Positions 31,421 to 37,167 of a stretch of 37,167 nt of DNA are shown here, in pieces. The stretch spans positions 1 to 37,167 of the forward strand of contig DASYZR010000074.1 in assembly GCA_035945995.1 (NCBI GenBank), given 5' to 3'. Under the pieces are notes generated by a model. It was not told the origin of the DNA. It did no database searches and was given only the letters and a program-made list of their open reading frames with translations. Source of the DNA: a bacterium. Lineage in GTDB: Bacteria > Sysuimicrobiota > Sysuimicrobiia > Sysuimicrobiales > Segetimicrobiaceae. Numbering within the stretch: position 1 is the stretch's first letter; each line of letters starts with the position of its first letter. Position numbers and translations under genes: made by a program.

Positions 31421-32802
31421 CTCCCGGACCAGACGCCGCGCCGGGCGTCCGCCGCCGCGTAGAGGTCCGCGCGGCTGGTTTGCGGATGCGTATCGACCAC
31501 CGTCACCGAGCGGAGCCGAAACCCGGCCGCGTGCGCGGCCCCGGCCGCGTCGGCGAGGCGCGCCGGCGAGGTCGCGGCCAGCACGAGACGCTCCACCCCC
31601 GCCTCGTGCAGCGCGCCGAAGGGCACGGGGTCGCCCGTCACGTGGGCGAGGGCCCGCCGGGTCGGGCCGTACGACCGGATGACCGCCGAAAGCGTCTGCG
31701 ACGCGCGATCGACGAAGATCGCGTTTGACGCCTCGTTCCACGCCGCGTTCTGCCGGGCGACGGCGAGGTGCTCCCCGGCCGTCCGTCCGACGGCGCGCTT
31801 CGCCCGGGCGGCGGCGGGCAGCGTGTAGGCTCCGATCCCCGCATCCATCTCGAGCAGGGTGGCGGTGCCGTCCAGTTCCAAGGCGTCGAGCGCGCAAGTG
31901 ACGGCCGCGGACGCCGCGCGGCCGGTCACCGGAAACGGCGCGAACACCGGGACGTGGTACCAGCGGCCGAGGAGCGCTTCCACCACACCCGCCTGTCCCC
32001 AGCGCAGTTCCGGCTCGGCCGGACGGGCCCGCTTGACCGTGACTTCCACCAGGCCCGTAAGATGCCGGCGCAGCGCGTCCAGGATCGCGTCGCGCAGCGG
32101 CGGTGCGAGGGGCGCGTCGACCACCAGGCCGACCGCCGCTTCCTGCGACGCTTCGCCGACCCGAAGACGAATCTGCCGGCAGACCCGTTCGCCCCCGCCC
32201 GCCGCGTCAAGCGCCGGGGCGAGAATCCTCCACGCCCGCTGCACCTCGGCAAACGTCCTCTGAAGAACGGGGGACTGCACCGGGCACGCGTCGATGGCGA
32301 CGTGCGCCGGTCCGGCGGCGGCGTGCAACCCCAACGCCGGCCCGCGGCCGTCCGCCGCCGGGACGTACGTGCCGGCGGTCCGGTATCCCCATCCGTCCGC
32401 GGCGGGAACGACATCGACCGGAACCGCATCCAGCCCGGACGCGGCGAGCGCACGTTCCACCAAGGCACCTTTGGCTGCGTTCTGCGCGACGCCGTCGAGG
32501 CGCTGCCACTGGCATCCGCCGCACCGCTCGAAGTGCGGGCACGGCGGCGGTACGCGTCGGGACGAAGGCTGGACGAGCGTCACGAGGCGTCCGCGAATGG
32601 CCCGCTCGCGACGCTCGCGCAGCTCGACGTCGGCAAGATCGCCCGGGACCGCGTCCGCGACCGCGATGGTCCACGGTCCGAGGTGCGCGAGCGCCTTTCG
32701 GTCCGCCGACATGCCGTCAAACATGACGCGGACCCGGGTGCCGAAGACCTGCGCGGAGGCGTTGCGCGACGTCACGGTTTCTCGGCTCTCCTCCCAAGAC
32801 AT
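31195..32802 (-). CDS. TrmA/RumA-family RNA methyltransferase-like protein, catalytic Cys absent
   Basis: About 535 residues from ATG 32802 (GTG 32775 possible). A TRAM-like N-terminal beta domain spans 20-78. The [4Fe-4S] cysteines are Cys88, Cys94, Cys97 (CPHFERCGGCQWQ) and Cys173. The C-terminal Rossmann fold has a worn SAM motif (LLEMDAGIGAYTLPA). At the site where RumA/TrmA enzymes carry their nucleophile (SCNPAT), this protein reads ATSPAR, with Thr411 in place of Cys, and the DPPR motif is not recognisable. The trailing VVDTHPQT is conserved. It may bind RNA without methylating uracil. Its last 75 residues run antisense to the MFS gene end, which is odd. The start region faces the small-peptide gene. 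Confidence 0.87.
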   Translation of the reverse strand: MSWEESRETVTSRNASAQVFGTRVRVMFDGMSADRKALAHLGPWTIAVADAVPGDLADVELRERRERAIRGRLVTLVQPSSRRVPPPCPHFERCGGCQWQRLDGVAQNAAKGALVERALAASGLDAVPVDVVPAADGWGYRTAGTYVPAADGRGPALGLHAAAGPAHVAIDACPVQSPVLQRTFAEVQRAWRILAPALDAAGGGERVCRQIRLRVGEASQEAAVGLVVDAPLAPPLRDAILDALRRHLTGLVEVTVKRARPAEPELRWGQAGVVEALLGRWYHVPVFAPFPVTGRAASAAVTCALDALELDGTATLLEMDAGIGAYTLPAAARAKRAVGRTAGEHLAVARQNAAWNEASNAIFVDRASQTLSAVIRSYGPTRRALAHVTGDPVPFGALHEAGVERLVLAATSPARLADAAGAAHAAGFRLRSVTVVDTHPQTSRADLYAAADARRGVWSGSYDGSSSATERAAPPAADAGGGVDAATERPVKSQSINTPPIETPAIAHNATGGDAVSARRPSASAPMRRVPWTST

Positions 32803-32927
32803 CGCATCCCGGCGTCGTGCGGGCGCGTGACCGGTTTCCACGTTTCTTACCCGGCCGGGCTCATTCTCCTGGTCGTCAATCGTACGTTTGTTTGGTAGGT
32901 ATTCTGAAAAGCGTGGCTCAACCTTCG

Positions 32928-32950
32928 CAGTGACCGCGCGAATGTCACTG
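32928..32950. promoter_or_regulatory. Perfect 7-bp dyad, operator candidate
   Basis: CAGTGAC and GTCACTG are separated by nine bases (centre near 32939), in the divergent gap between the TrmA-like gene and the peptide gene. Spacing and symmetry fit a dimeric HTH regulator. The nearest candidate is the Xre-type HTH-TPR protein at 33305. Confidence 0.5.
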
Positions 32951-33038
32951 GCCGACAGGAGGTCCACTCTTTCACGGCAGGAGTCCGTAACTATTCAGAC
33001 GTGGCCGTCCGGCTAAAAACTCCATGGAGGTGATCGGG

Positions 33039-33173
33039 ATGCGGAAGATGTTTGCGATCGTGGTGACCATGGTATTGCTCGTGCTTGGTGGAATCGCGGG
33101 AAGCAGCCTGCACGCCGGCCATTCGCAGGCGCATGTCCTGGCGAGCGACGGCGGAAGCGGAGCGGGCGGCTAG
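33039..33173 (+). CDS. 44-aa secreted/membrane peptide, candidate signalling propeptide
   Basis: ATG 33039 is preceded by GGAGGTGAT, a near-perfect Shine-Dalgarno with ideal spacing, which strongly supports translation of this short frame. The product has a basic start (MRK), a hydrophobic core (MFAIVVTMVLLVLGGIAG) and a polar tail ending VLASDGGSGAGG. VLA before SDGG would suit signal peptidase, releasing a nine-residue Gly/Ser peptide; cleavage after HA at about 26 is another option. It has its own downstream hairpin and lies 131 bases upstream of an HTH-TPR regulator on the same strand. That order resembles peptide-receptor modules of the RRNPP type. Function is inferred from context only; a simple small membrane protein is the alternative. 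Confidence 0.72.
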   Translation: MRKMFAIVVTMVLLVLGGIAGSSLHAGHSQAHVLASDGGSGAGG

Positions 33174-33193
33174 CACCACACGAGCCTGCGCTG

Positions 33194-33235
33194 CGCCGGG
33201 TAGGTTGCGTCTGGCCGGACGGCCGCCTACCGGCG
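33194..33235 (+). terminator. Stem-loop between the peptide gene and the HTH-TPR gene
   Basis: CGCCGGGTAGG (33194-33204) pairs with CCTACCGGCG (33226-33235) over ten base pairs with one bulged G, enclosing a smaller inner stem. It starts 20 bases after the peptide stop. It could terminate the peptide transcript or attenuate read-through into the regulator. No T tract is present. Confidence 0.52.
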
Positions 33236-33304
33236 TGCGGCAGGAATCGCCGCGTTTCCCCGCTGAATAGTCAAGGACTCATTGACGTTCGGGGACGCGC
33301 GGCA

Positions 33305-34681
33305 ATGGCACAATTGACCTTCGGGCAACTACTGAAACAGGCCCGCCTCGCGCTCGGACTCAGTCAGGCCGAGGCGGCGGCCCCCATGCTGACCAAGGCG
33401 TTCATCAGCCTGCTCGAGCACGACGGCGCGCGCCCCTCCTTGTCCACGATCCGGCATCTCTCCCGGCGGCTGCGCCGCCCGCTCGAGTACTTCCTCGCCG
33501 GACTCGATGCGACGACCGTCGCGCGCGCGTTGCGCGCCGCCGGGGATCAGGCGCGGGCCGCCGTGGATCAGCGGCGATACGCCGCCGCGCACGCCGCGTT
33601 CGAGGAACTCGGCCGTCTTGGGTCCGTGTGCGGCGTGCCGCAGGCCGCGGCGGCCGCGACGCTCGGCATGGGGGAGGCGCTGCTCGGCCTTCGCCGGCTG
33701 CCCGAGGCGGAGCGGCTGCTCCGCGACGCGCTGGACGGGGCCCGCGATCCGCTGACCGAGTGCCGCGGGCTGCGCGGGCTCGGATATGCGGCGCACCTGC
33801 GGGGGCGGCTGCACGAGGCCGTGGCGCGGTATCGCGCCGCCCTCGCGCTGATCCCAGCGATCTCCAGCCCTATGCCCGCGCTGCACGGCGAGCTGCTGGC
33901 CTACCTCAGCACCATGCTCTTCCGGCTGGGAAATTTTGAAGAGTCGCTCGCCGCGGCGACCGAGGCCCTGGATTTGCTCGAGGCGAGCGCGCCGGCCCGG
34001 GTCGCCGAGGTACGCATGAATCTCGGGTTCATTCACTACAGCCTCGGTGCGTACGAGTCGGCCGCGGAGGAATACCGGCTCGCGCTGCGGATCGCCGAGC
34101 AGTATGAAGACCTCGAGACCGTCTTCCGGGTCCGCAAGAACTGGGCGATGGTCCTGATCGAAGCCGGCCGGCCGGAGGCGGCGTTGGAACACCTGCGGTT
34201 GAGCGTGACGATGGCCCGCCGGCTGTCGGACGTCCGGGGCGAATGCCTCGCCTTGACCGAGCTGGCCCGCTGCTACCTCGCCCTCGGGGCGCTTGCCGAT
34301 GCCCGGGCGAGCGCGGAGGAGGCCGTGGCCCGCAGTCACGCCGCGGGCGTCACGGACGAGGTGGCGCGCGCGGGCATCGTGCTCGGGGCGGTGTCGGTGG
34401 CCCAGGGTCAACCGCAGCGCGCGCTCCGCTATCTCACCGCCGCCTACCGCCACTCGACCGGGGCCGGCATGACGGTGGAAGTCATTATCGCCGGCTACCT
34501 GCTCGCCCGCGTCACGTCGCGCTGGGGCCGGGCGGCCGACGCGGTGCGGCTCCACAACGAAGTGTTCGCCGCCCTCCGGCGGCTGTCGCCCGAGGAAGTG
34601 TACGGCGTCATGCAGGTGGCGAAGACATTCGACGGTGCGATCGACCACGCCGTCGCGCCGGCGCCGGTCTCAACGCCGTAG
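33305..34681 (+). CDS. Xre-type HTH regulator with TPR array
   Basis: A 458-residue regulator. Residues 8-65 are an Xre HTH (LLKQARLALGLSQAEAAAPM, FISLLEHDGARPSLSTIRHLS). From about 75 to the end come roughly nine TPR-like helical pairs with typical residues (LGMGEALLGLRRLPEAERLL, LGYAAHLRGRLHEAVARY, LGFIHYSLGAYESAAEEY, LARCYLALGALADARASA). HTH-TPR proteins of the RRNPP class bind short exported peptides in the TPR groove, which changes their DNA binding. The 44-residue secreted-type peptide encoded just upstream makes that model attractive here. ATG 33305 has only a weak GGGGA site. An 18-bp inverted-repeat copy lies 25 bases upstream, suggesting autoregulation. Confidence 0.94.
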   Translation: MAQLTFGQLLKQARLALGLSQAEAAAPMLTKAFISLLEHDGARPSLSTIRHLSRRLRRPLEYFLAGLDATTVARALRAAGDQARAAVDQRRYAAAHAAFEELGRLGSVCGVPQAAAAATLGMGEALLGLRRLPEAERLLRDALDGARDPLTECRGLRGLGYAAHLRGRLHEAVARYRAALALIPAISSPMPALHGELLAYLSTMLFRLGNFEESLAAATEALDLLEASAPARVAEVRMNLGFIHYSLGAYESAAEEYRLALRIAEQYEDLETVFRVRKNWAMVLIEAGRPEAALEHLRLSVTMARRLSDVRGECLALTELARCYLALGALADARASAEEAVARSHAAGVTDEVARAGIVLGAVSVAQGQPQRALRYLTAAYRHSTGAGMTVEVIIAGYLLARVTSRWGRAADAVRLHNEVFAALRRLSPEEVYGVMQVAKTFDGAIDHAVAPAPVSTP

Positions 34682-34733
34682 CGCGGTCTTTGTCATACGC
34701 GGCGGCCGCCGGATTCCGGCGGGGCTGCCGCGC

Positions 34734-35291
34734 TCAGTGATACCAGCGTGCGAGCCAGCCCCGAAGCGTGCCCTCGTCCTGCCGGTCGACCGCGGCGGCG
34801 TTCGTCGCGAAGGTCCGCAGCGCCGGGCGGTCGGCCCTCTGCGCGGCGAGTTTCGCGAGCGCCATGCTACGATCGAAGTGCCGGGTCATGAGCGCGATGT
34901 AGGTCCGCTCGAGCGCCGGGCCCCGCAGCGCCCGCAACTTCTTGACCGAGGCGGTGGCGACGCCTTCCTTGCGCTCCGTGGGCCCGGTGCCGAATTCTCC
35001 CAGCAGGGCGAGCATCTCGCGAATTTGGGCGTGCTCGCGCTCCGCAAAGTCCTGATTCCACCGGAGCAGGTCCGCGTGATCGGCGTAGAGCGTGGCCGTC
35101 ATCGCCAGCTCGACCGCCTCATCGTCGTCGGGCACGGCGGCCCGCAGGAACGCGACGTCGAACGCCGGTCCGCGCAGCGCCGACAGGTTCGCGAGGGTCG
35201 GGTCCGGCGCCGGGGCCGGGGAGGCGAACGAGGCCGATACGGGGAGGATGAGGGCCACTACGAGAAGCGCCGTCACTCGCTGGATTCGCAT
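34734..35291 (-). CDS. Secreted DUF305-like protein
   Basis: A 185-residue protein with a clear signal peptide (MRIQRVTALLVVALILPVSA, cleavage near FAS). The mature part consists of two helical-hairpin repeats in the DUF305/ferritin-like style: FDVAFLRAAVPDDDEAVELA...LREHAQIREMLALL-type helices and then TYIALMTRHFDRSMALAKLA. DUF305 proteins normally carry a PHH motif in each repeat. Here the first repeat reads PDDDEA and the second TRHFD, so the metal-binding His pairs are mostly lost. It is probably periplasmic or extracellular, of unknown function. It starts 147 bases downstream of the hydratase operon, with a hairpin between. Confidence 0.8.
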   Translation of the reverse strand: MRIQRVTALLVVALILPVSASFASPAPAPDPTLANLSALRGPAFDVAFLRAAVPDDDEAVELAMTATLYADHADLLRWNQDFAEREHAQIREMLALLGEFGTGPTERKEGVATASVKKLRALRGPALERTYIALMTRHFDRSMALAKLAAQRADRPALRTFATNAAAVDRQDEGTLRGWLARWYH

Positions 35292-35405
35292 GCATCACCT
35301 CGTCACGATCGATTGCCGCACCGGAGGGGCCGGGTGGACATAGGCATTTATGCCCCGCGGATCGCGCGGCACGACGGACGGGGTCGCAAGTCCGTGTCAA
35401 GGCGA

Positions 35406-35419
35406 TGGCGCGAAAGCGC
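35406..35419 (-). terminator. Hairpin after the hydratase beta gene
   Basis: Read on the minus strand this is GGCGC-TTTC-GCGCC, starting 20 bases past the stop of the beta subunit gene. It is identical over 14 bases to the hairpin at 23840-23853, in the same orientation relative to transcription. It probably ends or insulates the hydratase transcript before the DUF305 gene. Confidence 0.42.
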
Positions 35420-35438
35420 CCGTGAACTGCGGTCGAGT

Positions 35439-35990
35439 CTACCGCCGGAACTTCGCCCGGCCGTCCTCGTAGACGTCGCCGCCGCGGCAATCGTTGGCGA
35501 CGACGAGGGGAAACTGCTCCACGACCAGCCGGTAGATCGCCTCCGCGCCGAGATCGGGAAACGCGACGACCTCGGCGCTCCGCACGCGGCGTCCGAGGAG
35601 GGCGGCGGTGCCCTCCACCGCCGCCAAGTAGACGGCGCCGTACCGCCGGATCGCGTCCCTGACCGCCGCGGAGCGCCGGCCCTTGCCGATCATGCCGCGC
35701 ACGCCGCGTTCGAGGAGGGCGGGCGTGTAGGGGTCCATCCGGGAGGCCGTCGTCGGGCCCGCGGAACCGATCGGCCGGCCGGGACGCGCGGGCGTGGGGC
35801 CGCAGTAATAGAGCACCTGGCCGCGGAGGTCGACGGGCATCGCCTGCCCCGCGGCGATGATGCGGGCGAGCCGCTCGTGCGCCGCGTCCCGGGCAGTGTA
35901 GACTACACCCGACAGCAGGACTTCGTCGCCGGCACGGAGCCGCTCGATGTCGGCCGGCGCGAGCGGCGTCACGAGGATCTGATCGCTCAC
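35439..35990 (-). CDS. Fe-S hydro-lyase, beta subunit (fumarase/tartrate dehydratase C-terminal type)
   Basis: A 183-residue beta subunit of class I fumarase-type hydratases. Family segments are LSGVVYTARDAAHERL, LYYCGPTPARPGRPIGSAGPTTASRMD, GMIGKGRRS and the GAEAIYRLVVEQFPLVVANDCRGG end. It forms the substrate site with the alpha subunit for reversible hydration of fumarate to malate, or related acids such as mesaconate or tartrate. Its start overlaps the alpha stop by four bases (ATGA), so the subunits are made in equal amounts. The length is normal for the split form. Confidence 0.95.
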   Translation of the reverse strand: MSDQILVTPLAPADIERLRAGDEVLLSGVVYTARDAAHERLARIIAAGQAMPVDLRGQVLYYCGPTPARPGRPIGSAGPTTASRMDPYTPALLERGVRGMIGKGRRSAAVRDAIRRYGAVYLAAVEGTAALLGRRVRSAEVVAFPDLGAEAIYRLVVEQFPLVVANDCRGGDVYEDGRAKFRR

Positions 35991-36829
35991 AGGATCGTCC
36001 GGCCGGCGCGGTGCGAATGGCAGTCCAGGTTCACGGCGACCGGCAGGCTGGCGATGTGGGTCGGATGCTGCTCCACGTGCACCGCGAGCGCGGTGACGCG
36101 ACCGCCGAAGCCGCCGGGCCCGATCCCGAGGTCGTTGATCCGCCGCAGCAGTTCCGCCTCAAGGGCCGCGGCGTCCGCTTCGGGCGACGGCGCGCCGACC
36201 TCGCGCAGCAGCGCCCGCTTCGCGAGCAGGGCCGCCAACTCGAACGTGCCGCCGCATCCGACCCCGACGATGAGGGGCGGACTCGGATTGGGTCCGGCCT
36301 CGGCGATCGCGCGGGTCACGAACTCGATCACGCCGCCGCGGCCGTCGGCGGGCGTGAGCATCGCGAGACGGCTCATGTTGTCGCACCCCGCGCCTTTGGC
36401 CAGCATCGAGAGCGTGACCCGGTCCCCCGGCACGATGCGCGTGTAGACGATCGCCGGCGTGTTGTCGCCGGTGTTCTCGCGGTGGAGCGGCGCGCGGACG
36501 ACCGACGCGCGGAGATAGCCGTCGCGATAGCCCTGCCGGACGCCCTCGTCGATCGCGGCCTGCACGTCTCCGCCGGTCAGATGGACGTCCTGCCCGACGT
36601 CGAGGAACACCACGGCCGTGCCGGTGTCCTGACAGATCGGAAACCACTCCTCGCGCGCCACCCGCGCGTTCTCCAGCAGGCGCGCGAGCACCGTCCGGCC
36701 GATCGCGGATTCTTCGGCGGCGTGGGCCCGCTCGAGGGCGGCGAGCATGTCCGGGCCCATCCGGTGATTGATCGTAATGCACAGCTCGCGCAGCGCCGCC
36801 GTGATCGCCTCGGTCGGGACGGTGCGCAT
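35987..36829 (-). CDS. Fe-S hydro-lyase, alpha subunit (class I fumarase type)
   Basis: A 280-residue alpha subunit. The three [4Fe-4S] ligands are visible: Cys66 in PICQDTG, Cys149 in GAGCDNMS and Cys192 in GVGCGGT. HRENTGDNTPAIVY and GIGPGGFGGRVTALAVHVE are also standard. With the beta subunit it hydrates fumarate or a related unsaturated dicarboxylate; the oxygen-sensitive cluster fits the ferredoxin-based metabolism indicated by korAB. The start at ATG 36829 lies four bases after the CoA-transferase stop, so all three genes are likely one operon. The preceding CoA-transferase leaves open a role in mesaconate/citramalate-type metabolism. Confidence 0.96.
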   Translation of the reverse strand: MRTVPTEAITAALRELCITINHRMGPDMLAALERAHAAEESAIGRTVLARLLENARVAREEWFPICQDTGTAVVFLDVGQDVHLTGGDVQAAIDEGVRQGYRDGYLRASVVRAPLHRENTGDNTPAIVYTRIVPGDRVTLSMLAKGAGCDNMSRLAMLTPADGRGGVIEFVTRAIAEAGPNPSPPLIVGVGCGGTFELAALLAKRALLREVGAPSPEADAAALEAELLRRINDLGIGPGGFGGRVTALAVHVEQHPTHIASLPVAVNLDCHSHRAGRTIL

Positions 36830-36833
36830 CGTG

Positions 36834-37167
36834 TCAGATGACCCCCTCAGCGTGAAGGCGTTCGAGCTCCGCGGCCCCGAGATGCAGCCATTCCCCGTAG
36901 ATCTCGCCGTTGTGGGCGCCGAGGGCCGGGCCGGCGTGGCGGATGGCGCCCGGCGTATCGGTGAACTTTGGGATCACCCCGGGCATGCGCAGCGTCCCGG
37001 CGTCGGGGTCGGCGACGGTCGCGATGTCATCCCGGGCGGCGTACTGGCCGTCCGCGAGGATGCGCGGTACGTCGTAGACCGGGCCCGCGACCGCGCCGGC
37101 CTCGTCGCAGCGCGCCAGCACGTCGGACTCTTTGTGCGCGCCGATCCACCCGGCGAGAATGGCATCG
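36834..37167 (-). CDS. CaiB/BaiF class III CoA-transferase, C-terminal part (cut by window edge)
   Basis: The frame is open to the window end (DAILAGWIGAHKESDVLARC...), and about 110 C-terminal residues are visible. EAGAVAGPVYDVPRILADGQY, then RDDIATVADPDAGTLRMPGV and KFTDTPGAIRHAGPALGAHN, is the characteristic tail of formyl-CoA-transferase-like (family III) enzymes. These move CoA between carboxylic acids. The catalytic Asp lies upstream, outside the window. It is first in an apparent operon with the two hydratase subunits, with a four-base gap. The substrate is unknown. Confidence 0.88.
   Translation of the reverse strand, partial: DAILAGWIGAHKESDVLARCDEAGAVAGPVYDVPRILADGQYAARDDIATVADPDAGTLRMPGVIPKFTDTPGAIRHAGPALGAHNGEIYGEWLHLGAAELERLHAEGVI

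Larger units (their letters stand above)
32981..33280. repeat. Inward-facing 18-bp inverted repeats flanking the small peptide gene
   Basis: The left copy (32981-32998) is GAGTCC-GTA-ACTATTCAG. The right copy (33263-33280), read on the minus strand, is GAGTCC-TTG-ACTATTCAG. They match at 15 or 16 of 18 positions, enclose exactly the peptide gene and its downstream hairpin, and span 300 bases overall. They may be paired binding sites, the right one 25 bases before the regulator start, or the ends of a small mobile element. No target duplication is visible outside them. Confidence 0.7.

Noticed and set aside
33085-33270. 61-codon frame overlapping the small peptide gene
   Set aside because: It is out of frame with the peptide, has no ribosome site and is Arg/Ala-rich without a signal-like core.

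Overview
The window is a high-GC bacterial chromosome segment. It carries about 30 convincing protein genes, mostly in short operons with Shine-Dalgarno sites and frequent GTG or TTG starts. The gene set includes fused gamma-alpha and beta subunits of 2-oxoacid:ferredoxin oxidoreductase, a two-subunit iron-sulfur fumarase-type hydratase, a CopC-CopD fusion, a DmpA-type peptidase and a secreted protein that looks like an outer-membrane barrel. Together these suggest an uncultured soil or subsurface lineage, perhaps a deep Terrabacteria-like group such as Armatimonadota/CSP1-3 or Chloroflexota. No rRNA or complete marker is present, so this assignment is weak.

Region by region. (1) 1-3310 is the right end of an integrated element: small hypothetical genes, a helicase remnant, an excisionase-like HTH protein and a tyrosine integrase, closed by a 48-bp 3' fragment of tRNA-Phe that reads as attR. 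(2) 3457-5270 is a lower-GC toxin-antitoxin island: an intact small antitoxin with a frameshifted ParE toxin, then an Xre/RES pair whose antitoxin has an unusual membrane-spanning N-terminal extension. (3) 5293-21659 holds mostly metabolic and envelope genes: an SDR, a secreted barrel-like protein, a BatA-like VWA protein, a lipase-like hydrolase, MsrB, a very large GAF/coiled-coil/HD protein, a class III aminotransferase, DmpA peptidase, an MFS carrier, CopCD, an ion channel, Maf and a 2-hydroxyacid dehydrogenase. (4) 21824-27230 has HU, a 45-bp minisatellite, a MEDS-CRP fusion regulator and korAB with a small downstream gene. (5) 27531-31420 is a translationally coupled pair of membrane HD-domain proteins; the second fuses an HD-GYP domain to a complete MFS transporter. 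(6) 31195-34681 has a TrmA/RumA-type protein that has lost its catalytic cysteine, then a 44-codon secreted or membrane peptide gene next to an HTH-TPR regulator. The intergenic DNA here is rich in dyads. (7) 34734-37167 has a DUF305-like secreted protein and a minus-strand operon of a CoA-transferase and the two hydratase subunits.

The most promising undescribed systems are three. The first is the small peptide plus HTH-TPR receptor module at 33.0-34.7 kb, which is organised like RRNPP peptide signalling. The second is the HD-GYP-MFS fusion with its coupled partner, a possible direct link between cyclic-dinucleotide turnover and transport. The third is the MEDS-CRP regulator placed just upstream of korAB. 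Three HD or HD-GYP-related proteins in one window, two of them with degenerate GYP motifs, suggest a strong investment in cyclic-dinucleotide signalling. All calls come from reading the sequence; no database search was possible.
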